Origin: Aphrocallistes beatrix | Taxonomy: Eukaryota > Porifera > Hexactinellida > Sceptrulophora > Aphrocallistidae | Direction of reading: 5' to 3' | Length of the DNA stretch: 64,000 nt | Assembly: GCA_963281255.1 (NCBI GenBank) | Contig: OY725494.1 | Span: 2,555,934-2,619,933, forward strand | Notes under the pieces: generated by a model | Databases searched by the model: none | What the model was told of the DNA's origin: nothing | What the model saw: only the letters and a program-made list of their open reading frames with translations | In this document: in pieces, positions 33,684 to 44,425 of the stretch | How the letters are laid out: every line of letters starts with the position of its first letter | Numbering within the stretch: the stretch's first letter is position 1 | Program-made: the position numbers and the translations under genes

Positions 33684-34706
33684 TATGGCCTACTTAATGC
33701 ACGGTTGTGTATGTCACCGAGAAGGCCTGAAAAATAGAAGGCCAGTTTTAACACAGTTCAAAATTTAATAAATCAAAAACAGTATACGATAGACCTTAGA
33801 AATGTATTGTTACCATATACAAACATCATATCAGGGTATGCAATTCAACTGTAAAAAAGTTGATATGTCATCATGTGATTGCACAATAGGCTCTTTTTAG
33901 ATCGAAAAATGTTGCTGTTCTAGCCCATTTTAAACATCGTTATCTACATTTATAATGCTCTAATGCAGGAATGCATTGGCATTCCAATTATGATTTTCAG
34001 ATTTTTTGGATTAAGGCCTTCCATAGGCCCCAAGTATGGGTACCTGGAGGGGGGCCCAGGTCTGGAGCCGGGGAGTGGCGTGGGGCCGGGAGAGCTGGGA
34101 CCAATGGGGCTCCAATAACATATCGGTCATATTTTGATCAATTACTATGAATTTTCATTTTAGATTCTAGCATTCTAGCATGGACCTCCACGAAGTAGGT
34201 TACATATAGTTGTTAATTGAGTATATATATATCCCAATTGTATTTTTATTCCACTATAGCTCGAGATTTTCTTTTCCCTAGGTGACAACAATAGCTGTAG
34301 ATCGATATTTGAGCTCCTAAGATGTAAAAATCTTTCTGGGGGGCAAGCCCCCAAGATTTTATTTTATTTCCAACAACTTGGCGCCGATGAGGCCTTCCTA
34401 TTGTTGTCTTATAACAAAAATAAAGCAACAGAAATGTAGATAACGATGTTTAAAATGGGCTAGAACAGCAGCATTTTTCGATCTAAAAATAGCCTATTGC
34501 GCAATCACATGATGACACATCAAATTTTTGACAGCTGAATTCATACTCTGATATTATATTTGTATATGGTAAGAATACAATCCAAGGTCTATCGTATGGG
34601 GTTTTTGATTTATCGGTCTAGTTAAACTTTGAACTGTGTTAAAACTGGCCTTCTATTTTTCAAGCTCTCGGTGTGACATACACAGCTGTGTATTAAGTAG
34701 GCCATG
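33684..34706. mobile_element. P-like fold-back element (1,023 bp)
   Basis: The ends TATGGCCTACTTAATGCACG and, inverted, CATGGCCTACTTAATACACA are flanked by gtcctac and gtcctat, a 7-bp duplication with one mismatch. The arms pair over at least 280 bp (for example aaacatcgttatctacat). The central part is single copy and contains no transposase. Confidence 0.85.
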
Positions 34707-34713
34707 GTCCTAT

Positions 34714-35346
34714 TGTGCTTGACGGCGCTTTTGTCGGATCTCTGGTTGGCGACTGCTTGATAAAGGTGGAGGCAAACTGGGGTATCTTTATTATATTTTT
34801 TACTCATGAATTACGTAGCTATCATTTATATATTTCTTAAATCTTTTGGATTCATCATTGTGATTAATACGCAGAATTAGATTGTCAAGGCTGTAGATGC
34901 AACAAATAAATGCAAACTTAATCGTGTTATTCATTACGTAAATAAGCTAATTATATAATAATTAATTCAAAACACGATATCAGTATACCACACTCATCAT
35001 CTAGGTTTTCCATGTTACTTACATATGCGTATTTTATTTCCTTTCAATGATGAAATCATTACCTATTAATTAAAAACTAAAAATATCGAGTTAAGTCTAG
35101 GTGCTAGAAGCAACTTTTTAGGCAACAATTTATTTATGTCAAACTTGAGAATTTCCGGGAGCGGTAAATCCGCGAAACGGCGAGACTAAACGTTAACGAA
35201 AATTCTGAGGTTAGGTTCCTAGTATTCTAGAAGAATCATTAAGTAACATCCATAATATCCTAAATGAAACTTTTATGTTCTCAAGTAAAAGGACAAATAA
35301 AGCTACGGTCAATAAATTTTAAGATTATAAACGTATGTTGAATCAT
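34714..35346. other. Non-coding spacer
   Basis: No gene, repeat boundary or RNA gene is recognised. The short CCGCGAAACGGCGAGACT stretch near 35170 resembles the Tigger fragments at 6970 and 36150. Confidence 0.4.
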
Positions 35347-35349
35347 AAC

Positions 35350-36002
35350 CTACTACATAGTATAAGGCCTCACAGTAACGTTGTTAAAATTTAGATTAGT
35401 CACCATATGATTCCGCAATTATATTTAGGACAAATTTAGTGATTTTCAGAGGCCGTTTAGGGGTACTTCTAAGTGTTTTTATTATAGTTTTTTTCGCATA
35501 GAACTGATCTGTGAATGGGTTGATGCGGAAAAATTGTAATTTTTATATGGAATGTAGCAACATCTCCATTTTTCGTATCATAATTTGGAATATTGTCATT
35601 TGTCCGAATCGTAATTTGGAATATTGTCACTTGTCCGAATCGATTCTTGGAATATTGTCACTTGTCCGAATTAATTCTTGGAATATTGTCACTTGTCCGA
35701 ATTGATTCTTGGAACATTGTCACTTAAATGCCAATTTTACACTCAATTGGACAATATTTCGAACTTGAAAAGCTCCCTTTCACACTTTTCTGATATACAT
35801 GTATATCATTTCCAAAATGTTGACTTTCAATCTCCCATTCATTCTAAAAAATACTAAAATTACGATTCGGACAAATGACAATATTCTAAATTACGATTCG
35901 GACAAGTGACAATATTCCAAATTACGATTCGGTCAAATGACAATATTCCAAGAAGCGATTCGGACAAATGACAGTAAATGCAATTCGGACAAATGCTGCG
36001 TC
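35350..36002. mobile_element. P-like terminus and fold-back with mirrored 30-bp minisatellite
   Basis: A P-like left terminus (aacctactacatagtataag then gcctcacagta) begins near 35350. From 35570 to 35730 there are about five 30-bp units of GGAATATTGTCACTTGTCCG. From about 35860 to 36000 the same unit returns inverted (CGGACAAATGACAATATTCC). The right terminus is not found. The plus ORF across the array is an artefact. Confidence 0.65.
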
Positions 36003-37084
36003 CCCGGTTGAATATATGTTTGAGCCAGTCTCTGAATAAACGATACTTTAGTTGACGACTATTTTGGTTAGGCTAGAATAAGAGCTCATTTGAGGATAGA
36101 CACTAACACAAGTAACTTCCGGTAATCGAAATATTCTGGAAATAAAACCGCGAATAGTCGAGGGACTTATTCGCGAAGGGCAAAACTTGACCCAAAATAT
36201 TTCTCGCGAATAGTCAAAGCCGTGAACAAAAAATCCGCGAATGGCGAAGGCTGCCTGTATTTCGAAAGTCTATAGAGAAGGAGGAATTAAGATATTACTG
36301 ACCATGTGGTAGGTATAAAGTGATAGGTGTTAGGCGAACTTGATTTAATACAAATCCTATCTAAAAAATGAAATTGGGGCCAGGAAGTTAGTTCATAATA
36401 AACGAATGTTCATATTAAGCGGGTTCATGATAAGCGACCCTGACTGTACTAATAATTCCTTCCCGAAGGGGTACGTCTTATCCGGGTTCTACTCTAAATT
36501 CTATTTATCACAAACCTAAATTTTCTGCTACAGTTCTGATTTCATTAAAGTAACTGCAGACAAATGGCAATTCAGCATACTTAGTAGAGAACAAGAAAGC
36601 GGCGTATTGTTTCTCTAATATCCCCAAGCGCCCACTGGGTAGCTCTGCGGACACACAGTGTCCGCAAGCAAGCGAAGCGCGCTTGTTTATATGAAATAGA
36701 ATCGTGTAAATCGCATTATTAAAACCTGATAATTGATTGGTTCTCGCTTGAACCAATGAATTTCAATCACAAATAGTCCCTTGTGCATTGTAAATGTATT
36801 CACTACTGTTTAGATCCCAATGTATTTGTATAATAAAAGAAACGAATTTGATTGGTCAGCACAATTTGTCACCTATCTCGGCGAGGTGTGAAGATTTCGC
36901 TTAGATCTGCGAACTTAATCGTAGACTCATTATTATTTACCTGTGCGCCAAATTTCACATTTCTAGCACCTCCCAGTTCCTCAATCAACTCTGCACAAAA
37001 AAAAAAAAAAATACATTGCGTTTTAATTTATACATGTAAGATATGCATTGAGCTAGGTATCATCCCTATCTTGTATATTAAAAC
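36003..37084. other. Repeat fragments, no gene
   Basis: Holds a Tigger-like terminus copy (36150-36259; compare 6970-7084), an eroded piece of the 180-bp Tigger MITE (about 36420-36500), and a minus-oriented shadow ORF over the 3' module and hairpin of a rolling-circle-like repeat (36625-36688). The remainder is unremarkable. Confidence 0.5.
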
Positions 37085-37775
37085 ACTAGGGTTTTTGTTT
37101 GTTTGTTCGAATTGATTGAAGAATTGGCATGGGGGGGGGGTCAAATGATGAGTCTACGATTAAGTTCGAATATCTGAGGGAAATCTTCACACCTCTGCAA
37201 AAAAATGAAAAACAAATTTTCATACCTTTCTATACACTATAATTCAAAATCTCATCACTTCCGGTTTCTATAAGTGTATATTCATATTTTATCACCGCCA
37301 CTGCAAAGCTTTGTTTAACCGTAGAATGCCCAGAGGGGACACAGTGTCCCCGATATCGCGGATGTCTCCCAGCCATTTTCTATGGCACTGAAGCCATAAA
37401 AGTGCGAAGCCATATAAATGCTGGGCATTCTACAGTTAAAGATATAACAACGACTAATGTAAGGTATTTAACATTGTAGAATCCGATTTTCGCACATTGA
37501 AAATAAGAATGTGAATATTTTATGAGTTATTAACATATTATTTATACATATTTTTCACACCTTTAAAAATTCTTATTTTATGCTTGAAGCGGGTTCTCAA
37601 CGGTTAATATTGTGTATTTCAGTGTGTATAATCCGATTTTCATACTTCACTAATGTGGAATGCGAGTATATTATGAGTTTTCATAAATTGAGTAATCCCA
37701 ATGTATTACGATTTTCATATCTCACGTGCCAAATCACTTACCCGGGCTGCACTATCGGTCTATCGACCGATATTT
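37085..37775 (+). repeat. Family-B 5' end joined to family-C sequence
   Basis: It begins with tgtttgtttgttcgaattga and a G9 run, passes into family-C units, and ends with the inverted ggtctatcgaccgatatttt motif just before the P450 gene. A piggyBac-like MITE is inserted at 37319. Confidence 0.6.
37319..37435. mobile_element. TTAA-targeting MITE (117 bp, piggyBac-like)
   Basis: The ends CCGTAGAATGCCCAG and, inverted, CTGTAGAATGCCCAG are flanked by TTAA on both sides (37315-37318 and 37436-37439). The paralogous sequence at about 58345-58360 has a single ttaa at this position, an empty site. Size and target fit piggyBac or Kolobok-type non-autonomous elements. Confidence 0.85.
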
Positions 37776-37833
37776 TTTACTTTCCTTTACTTGGTTTAAC
37801 CTCATTAACAAAATTGTCATAGATAATTGTCTG

Positions 37834-39336
37834 ATGCTACAATACCTACCTAGGATCAGTCTATCCAATGTTCTAACCATTTTGGTTAGTTTTCTTCTAA
37901 TTTGGTTGATCAAGCAACTCTTCTATATCCTTTCAGTCCGAAATAAAGGATTGAAGAGTTTCTATCAGATTCCTGGCTATTCATTCTTCCTTGATTGGGA
38001 AGTTTTAAACTGGCCAGCCCAACGTTTGGTAACAGATTTGCTTTTGAAGAGAAGAAAGGAGCTGGGACCGATATTTACAATCAAAATGAGACTATTTGAA
38101 ACTAATACTGTCATAATATCTGACCCTTCTATGGTTGAATCTCTATATAAAATTGATGGTCAACATCCATCAAGGAGATCGAATTTAACTGGTTTTTCTC
38201 TACTTCTTCGTTTCAGCAAAAGGCCTAAAGGACTTTTGCTAAGTGAGGGAGAGGATTGGTCCAGGATGAGGAAACCTGTTTCCAGAGCAATTCTTAATCC
38301 CAGTATAATTAACCAATATATTCCAGAATTGAACGACATTGCCATTTCTCTGACTGAACGAATCTCAGATTCTCTCAATGAGAACAAACTCACTTCTTCA
38401 TTACAGTTCCTCGTTCGTTGTGCTTCTATGGAAGGTTCAGGTTCATTTATATACCAGAAAAACATGGGATATTTGTCAAAGAATTTATCTCCAAAAACAA
38501 AAATGTTACTTGATTCAGCAGCCTATTTTTTCCATTGTATTAACTTGTTGAGTGGTTATTCATTTTTAAATGCTTTGCTAAAATCTAAGAAGTTTAAAGA
38601 ACAGATGACCCCTATGAGAGATCACTACGAGAAAGAAATTAACGAGTCAATCAGCATACGTTTAGCTAGTGGAGATTTCCAATCAGACCGGTATGATTTT
38701 ATGTCAAATATTCTGAATAATAAATCAATAAGTCGCGAAGAATTACATGTTCTCTCAAATGGACTGTTTATGGCAGGTGTTGATACAACTGCGACAACCA
38801 TCTTGATGACGCTGTATCACCTGGGCATGAACACAGACAAGCAGAAGAAGCTAAGAGAGGAGATCTATGCTATTGTAGGAGATCGTGAAAGTCTTACTCG
38901 GCAGGATTTAGACAATTTGAAATACTTGAAACTCTGCGTTAAAGAAAGTCAAAGGTTACATCCGGCAGTGTTTCAAGTTCCTCGTGTAACGAAAGCAGAC
39001 CTTATTTTGAATGGATATCACATCCCAAAGAACTCCCAAATCGTTATCAATAACTACATGATAGGAAGACAAGCAGAGTTGTTTCCGAATCCAGAAGAGT
39101 ACATACCAGAGCGGTGGGAACAGCCAGCACTTCAGAGTTCCTATTACTTCTTACCATTTGGCTACGGACCTCGCATGTGTGTTGGCAAACTTTTGGCTGA
39201 GTTGGAGATCTATATCAATCTAACTCACATTGTCAGAAAGTTCGAGATCGAAGCAATCAACAATTTCGAAGTTTGCGGGTTTGTATTTCTCGAGAGTGAC
39301 CGTGAACTGATTTTCAAACTGGTTCCAGTCGAATAG
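37834..39336 (+). CDS. Cytochrome P450 monooxygenase
   Basis: Intact intronless ORF; from the ATG at 37834 it gives 500 residues, the usual P450 size. An upstream in-frame ATG at 37726 would place the start inside a family-C repeat, so it is disfavoured. A hydrophobic segment (residues about 10-32) suggests an ER anchor. The I-helix AGVDTT starts at residue 314, the K-helix ExxR (ESQR) at 371, YIPERW follows, and the haem loop FLPFGYGPRMCVG has its ligand Cys at 449. The AELE that follows, and the overall look, recall the mitochondrial P450 clan, although the N-terminus resembles a membrane anchor more than a presequence. It should use O2 and electrons from a reductase to oxidise a lipid, steroid or xenobiotic; the substrate is not predictable. 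Family assignment is open. Confidence 0.93.
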   Translation: MLQYLPRISLSNVLTILVSFLLIWLIKQLFYILSVRNKGLKSFYQIPGYSFFLDWEVLNWPAQRLVTDLLLKRRKELGPIFTIKMRLFETNTVIISDPSMVESLYKIDGQHPSRRSNLTGFSLLLRFSKRPKGLLLSEGEDWSRMRKPVSRAILNPSIINQYIPELNDIAISLTERISDSLNENKLTSSLQFLVRCASMEGSGSFIYQKNMGYLSKNLSPKTKMLLDSAAYFFHCINLLSGYSFLNALLKSKKFKEQMTPMRDHYEKEINESISIRLASGDFQSDRYDFMSNILNNKSISREELHVLSNGLFMAGVDTTATTILMTLYHLGMNTDKQKKLREEIYAIVGDRESLTRQDLDNLKYLKLCVKESQRLHPAVFQVPRVTKADLILNGYHIPKNSQIVINNYMIGRQAELFPNPEEYIPERWEQPALQSSYYFLPFGYGPRMCVGKLLAELEIYINLTHIVRKFEIEAINNFEVCGFVFLESDRELIFKLVPVE

Positions 39337-39520
39337 GAGAATCTAATGCAGAATTGTTATTATTATTCTTGTTTTTTATGAGTGAACTTTTTTTATGGTA
39401 TAAGTAATATTTAAGGACAAATAATTATTGAGTATTTGATTCCTCCGGAATGGGTGAGTTATTATTAAAAATACTATGAGTCTCGGGATTTACTAGGAAT
39501 CCCAACACATTAGCACTAGC

Positions 39521-40438
39521 CATGGCCTACTTAAATCAGGCCTCACAGTAGAATGGTAAATTTGGACCAGGGATGCGGTCGAAGCCATTTGAATAAATAC
39601 AGTATAAGCCTAAAATCATAATGCATGCAGAATAGACCTTAAGAATATATTACCAGCACATAAATATGGTGTTAAAATGTCCATATCAGTTGCCAAATTT
39701 TTGATTAGTCATCATATGATCCCGCATAGGCTATATTGATGATGAATTTTGTGATTTTCAGACCCGTTTTAATCACCCTTTTATCCGCTTTTATTGAGTA
39801 ATATTCCGCATAGAACCAGAATGTGAATGGGTTGATACGAAAAAATTGGATTCAGGGCTGGGGTTGGTTAACCGATTTTAGGGCTCGGTTATTTTGATTT
39901 CCTCGGGCGGTTAACCGGTTAACCGATGTCAATATTAATTGGTTAAAATATGGATTTTTGGACTAATATCTAACCTGCTAGTGATTAATTTGATAATTTT
40001 CAGTTGTCTCGAAATATACTATATGATTAAAAATAGAAATTATGGTGTATTATTAATTTTTTAGAAGTAATATTCATGAATCTCTGTCGAAAAACAATGA
40101 AATTAGTGTAAATATTTAGAAAATAAAACAGATCGGCTAACCAATCTAAGATTTTCTTAACCGTTAACCGAATCCAGCCTTGTTGGATTTTTATGGAATG
40201 TTGCCACATTCCAGCGTTGCTATGAAAACGCATTTTGGTCAGTGGGGCCTATATATTGAAAGCTGTAATAACTAGGCATTAAAATTTAACCGCTTTTGAT
40301 AGGCAATAGGCTACTTCCTATTAGATGTTAATTTGATTTGGAACTCAATAGTTTTCGAGTTATTGGACAATTTAAAAATGTAACCAGTGTAATTCGTTGT
40401 CCAATAACAAAACTATTGAGTTCCAAATTATATACACC
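39521..40438 (+). mobile_element. P-like non-autonomous element, truncated
   Basis: The left end CATGGCCTACTTAAATCAGG has inner box GGACCAGGGATGCGG. The sequence then follows the arm of the fold-back at 43353, including its centre (gataggcaataggctacttc), and stops. A hAT MITE at 39853-40182 interrupts it. No right end is present. It starts 185 bp after the P450 stop codon. Confidence 0.7.
39853..40182. mobile_element. hAT MITE with GGTTAACCG repeats
   Basis: The ends CAGGGCTGGGGTTGGTTAAC and, inverted, CAAGGCTGGATTCGGTTAAC. The flanks attggatt and (g)ttggatt are near-identical 8-bp copies. It is nested in the P-like element. Confidence 0.8.
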
Positions 40439-40701
40439 CATAGCCTACTCAATATAAGGCCTGGACTCAACCTCAAAATTTTGGACTAAGGATGAAGTAG
40501 TGGGTGGGAATTATTAGTAAACCACAACTATTTAGTATGAATTTTGCATGGTGAGTGTAAACTCCACAAACTTTCAATCAACCTTTTGTTTAACATTTGA
40601 TTATTTACTACATAAATATTTTACCCTAGCTCACTAAAAAGCAGTTCTCTACACCCTTTTGGCTTATAATTATATCTTTAATTAATTATTAGCTGCTTCT
40701 A
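40439..40701 (+). repeat. Second P-like left terminus, truncated
   Basis: CATAGCCTACTCAATATAAG with inner box GGACTAAGGATG, followed by about 200 bp resembling the interior of 3683-5694 (attattagtaaaccacaact, a gatgattttatc-like stretch). There is no right end. Confidence 0.6.
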
Positions 40702-41487
40702 CAAGCGCGCTTCGCTTGCTTGGGCTGCGCGGCTTGCGGACACAAAGTGTCCGCAGAGTCGCCCTGTGGGCGCATGGAGTTACTCAATCTTGCCTATTTT
40801 GGGAATTTGTTTACTTTATGAACCTATTGTAAACAAAACTAAACAAATAGTTTACCATTCAGTTCTGGAAATACGATATTCGATATCTACACCCTAGAAA
40901 CCCCATATCCACCGTTGAAAGCTAGTTTCGATTATATTTTTGAGATTTGTTTACTTTATGCATCTATTAATTAATAACTCTTAGATGGCGCTAGATTTTT
41001 GCTAATTCATTTCCGGTTAAGTCATTTTGGGCGGGGAAACCTTAGAAGTGCGGAGTATTTGCTATAAATAGAAATGACCCCATTAATAGCTAAAATATAC
41101 AAATAATTTATCTGATAGACCCGAAAATATGATATCATCCTCACCCCTAAAAACCCCATGTCAACCGTTGGAAGCTAGTCTCTAACATATTTTCAAAAAT
41201 CGTCAAATGGTGTTAAAATATGTATATAAATGTGTGAAAATATACACAAAGCCTTTTTTATTGCTATACACTATAATTAAATTGAGACATCTATATAAGT
41301 TATTGCTTTGAAGTATTAATAACAGTGACAGTCAATTGTAGTGTCTTAAAATGATTTCTATTGTGAGTGTGAAGCCAAGTACGTAGATTGTATAGAAGAT
41401 GTGTGAAAATTGTTTTCCTTTTTTTAGAGGTGTGAAAATTTCGCTTAGATCTTCGAACTTAATCGTAGATTCATCATTTGACACCTA

Positions 41488-42840
41488 CAGTATGTCCCGA
41501 AAGTCTTTTCCTATTATAATATCGACTATATTATGCACCCTTAGCTCATCTAGTCCAACAAAGTAAAACTTACAACTATTTTACTTTTGGCAACGTGTTA
41601 AAAGATTAAATAATAGCTATATTATCCAAGGCATTGTATTCGCCTCAATTTTTTTTTGGAATTTACAAATTTCTTTTTTTTTCGGATATTAGATGTCAAA
41701 TTTAATGAATCCTTCCTCAAATCTTGTACGTGTCAAAGCGATAGCTATGTTAGAAGCTGGGATTACACAAAAAGACGTTGCTAGAAGACTAGGGAAAACG
41801 ATCAAAACAGTAAACAATTGGTGGAGACGCAATAAGTGTGGTGAAAGTCTGATTGATAAACCCAGATCAGGGAGGCCATCTTCACTTACGAGAGTGGCTA
41901 AAATTGTGATTTCAAAGTCTGTTGGTAAGAGACACCAGTCGACAAGAAAACTGGCGAGAAGACTAACCGCTCGTGGCCACAATACCTCCAAAACCGCCAT
42001 ACATCGCTATTTGAGGGAAAAGCTTGGCCTCAAAAGCTACAAACGACCCCGCAATCCGAGATTAACGGAAAAAGAGGGTTCACAGATTAAAATTTTGTAA
42101 AGAAAGACTCAATTGGTCAGCTAAGGATTGGGCTAACGTCGTATTCTCGGACGAAGCTCCTTTTCATCTGTTTGAACCTTCAAACCGACAAACAGATCGC
42201 GTTTGGGACTCTGATGCTCAAAATATACCTCCGGTTCTCACATCAAAATTCCCCCCACATTTGATGGTATGGGGCGCTATGTCAGCTAATGCTGTGTCAG
42301 AATTACACATTCTTCCTCAGAAATGCACCATAAATGCCAAATATTATGTGGATAACATCGTAGCTGGCCCATGTAAATCTGCCTTTGCTCGTAGGCGATC
42401 AAAAGGGACGATTCTGGAGAGAAAACTTTGCGAAAACATGTCGAATGCCATCTTTCAGCAGGATGGAGCCCCTGCTCACACCTCAAAATCGAGGCAGGAA
42501 TGGTGTCGATTGAAACTTCCTGGTTACTGGGCGAAAGAAGTATGGCCAGGCAACTCTCCTGATCTTTCTCCGATTGAAAATTTGTGGGCTGTGTTTAAAC
42601 AAAACTTATCAGAGATACCTCCTGCGACAAATCTAGAAATGCTGGAAAAACATCTGAAAACGTTGTGGTCGGACATCAGTCCTGATTTACTCAGAAGATT
42701 GATAGATGGAATGCCAGACAGAATGAGGAAGTGTGTAGTAATGAAAGGAGGTTATATTGGGAAATAATTAAACCCTTATGACACGTAATATTAATTTTAT
42801 AATTTCAAATCAAATAGGAAAATACTTTCGGGACATACTG
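41488..42840 (+). mobile_element. Tc1-type transposon (1,353 bp), DD37E spacing
   Basis: The ends CAGTATGTCCCGAAAGTCTT and, inverted, CAGTATGTCCCGAAAGTATT are flanked by TA. It carries a near-complete transposase gene with one frameshift (see separate entry). Ends and gene are well preserved, so the insertion is probably young. Confidence 0.93.
41693..42767 (+). pseudogene. Tc1/mariner transposase, single frameshift
   Basis: The first frame (41693 to about 42075) has the paired-like helix-turn-helix region (DVARRLGKTIKTVNNWWRR, then KPRSGRPSSL). The second frame continues to 42767. It has the catalytic first Asp in VVFSDEAPFH, the second in FQQDGAPAHT and Glu in NSPDLSPIENLW; the spacing from second Asp to Glu is 37 residues (DD37E). 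The break is a one-base loss in the A-run at about 42069-42076 (gaaaaagag); one extra base there keeps the second frame open without stops. DDE transposases cut and paste the element at TA sites. With one lesion the copy is either recently dead or a sequencing artefact. Confidence 0.9.
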
Positions 42841-42925
42841 TACATTCCAATTTTCGTAGCTCTACAACTTGCCAATTCTACAATCAATTCGGATAAACAA
42901 ACAAAAATCCTAGCGTTTTAATCAA

Positions 42926-43196
42926 TATCACTCGAAAAATAACCAATTTTTCAATTTTTGATGCGTATTGATGACTCATCACTCTGTTATGATGTCATTT
43001 TTACGCATCAAAAATTGAAAAATTGACAATTTTGATTACTTTTCGAGTGATGTCGATTATAACAGTTAGGCAAGCGTATTTAGAGATGTTATCTGCCTTA
43101 TAGTTCACCAATGTGTGCCTAGGCATCCAAAGGACGCCTCTGGCGGACACAAAGTGTTCTCCAGTTGCGCAGCGCAAGCAGGCGAAGCGTGCTTGT
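42926..43196 (+). repeat. Family-A repeat, 3' part
   Basis: Family-A sequence with the atgatgtcatttttacgcatc region, degraded GC-rich module (gcggacacaaagtgttctcc) and terminal hairpin (gaagcgtgcttgta). Confidence 0.65.
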
Positions 43197-43352
43197 AATC
43201 AAATAAATATTGATCGAGTTTTAATAGTAAGGATACTTCTCTTCGAAGACATAATAAAATTTGTAGCGTTAGATCTCAATTATTTCTATATTAGTCCAGA
43301 AACTTTCGTAGTGACCCTCGTAACAGAATACAATGTACAATTAACATCTATC

Positions 43353-44418
43353 CATAGCCTACTCTAATAATGCCTCACAGTAAAATAATCAAGGATGCGG
43401 TAATAGCCGAACGGATTAATACACGATTAGCCTAAAATCGTTAACCATGTAGGATAGGCATTAAGAATGTATTACCAGCATATATAAAAATGGTATCAAA
43501 GTACATATATTCGTTGTCAAAATTTCGATTAGTCATCATATCATTGCGCAACAGGTCATTTTAAGCACGATTTTGGCAATTTTCTAAGCTGTTTTAAGCC
43601 TACTTCTAAATGTTATTATGGTAGAATTTTTGTGTAGAACTAAGATTAGTACAAGTTGATTTGAAAAATTTAGAATTTTTGAATGGAATGTTGTTACATT
43701 CCTACGTTGCTATGGCAAAGCATTTTGATCAGTTTGAGCCATATCCTGCAAACTGTAAGAACTAGGTCTTCAAATTTGATCGTATTTGATAGGCAATTGG
43801 CTACTTCCTATTAGGTAATAATACAATTTAAACTTCTAAATTCACAGACTATAGAGTTATGCGACAATTTAGTGTTTTGGTCACGTTCTTAAAATCAACC
43901 CATAACTCTAAATCCGTTGAATTTAGAAGTTCAAGTTGTATTATCACCTAATAGGAAGTAGCCCATTGTCTGTCAAACACGATCAAATTTGAAGATCTAG
44001 TTGCTACAGTTTGCACGAAATGGCCCAAACTGACCAAAATGCTTTACCATAGCAACGCAGGAATGTAACAACATTTCATTGAAAAATTCTTTTTTTTCAA
44101 ATTAACTCGTACTAATCTTGGTTCTACTAAAAAATCACACCTTAATACCATTTAGAAATGGGGTTAAAACAGCTTAGAAAATCGCTAAAATTGTCCTTAG
44201 AATGACCTGTTGCGCAATGATATGATGGCTAATCGAAATTTTTCCAACGGACATATGTACTTTGATACCATGTTTATATATGCTGGTAATACATTCTTAA
44301 TGCCTATTCTGCATGGTTAACGATTTTAGGCTAATCGTGTATTAATCCATTCGGCTACTACTTCATCCCTAGTCCATAATTTTCAGTCTACTGTGAGGCA
44401 TTATTAGAGTAGGCTATG
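43353..44418. mobile_element. P-like fold-back element (1,066 bp)
   Basis: The ends CATAGCCTACTCTAATAATG face each other (right end inverted), with inner boxes aaggatgcgg and GGACTAGGGATGAAG. The exact 7-bp duplication atctatc is at 43346-43352 and 44419-44425. The arms pair almost throughout, meeting near 43885. There is no coding region. Confidence 0.9.
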
Positions 44419-44425
44419 ATCTATC

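Larger units (their letters stand above)
40702..42925 (-). repeat. Family-B repeat, reverse, interrupted by a Tc1 element
   Basis: It starts with the inverted 3' hairpin (acaagcgcgcttcgcttgct) and the gcggacacaaagtgtccgc palindrome and contains inverted 140-bp units. After the Tc1 insertion it ends with the inverted 5' terminus (caatcaattcggataaacaa). Without the insert the copy is about 870 bp. Confidence 0.75.

Noticed and set aside
35570..36000. 30-bp repeats considered as CRISPR or coding repeats
   Set aside because: Same reasoning: tandem minisatellite with an inverted partner. The ORF across it exists only because the period is a multiple of three.
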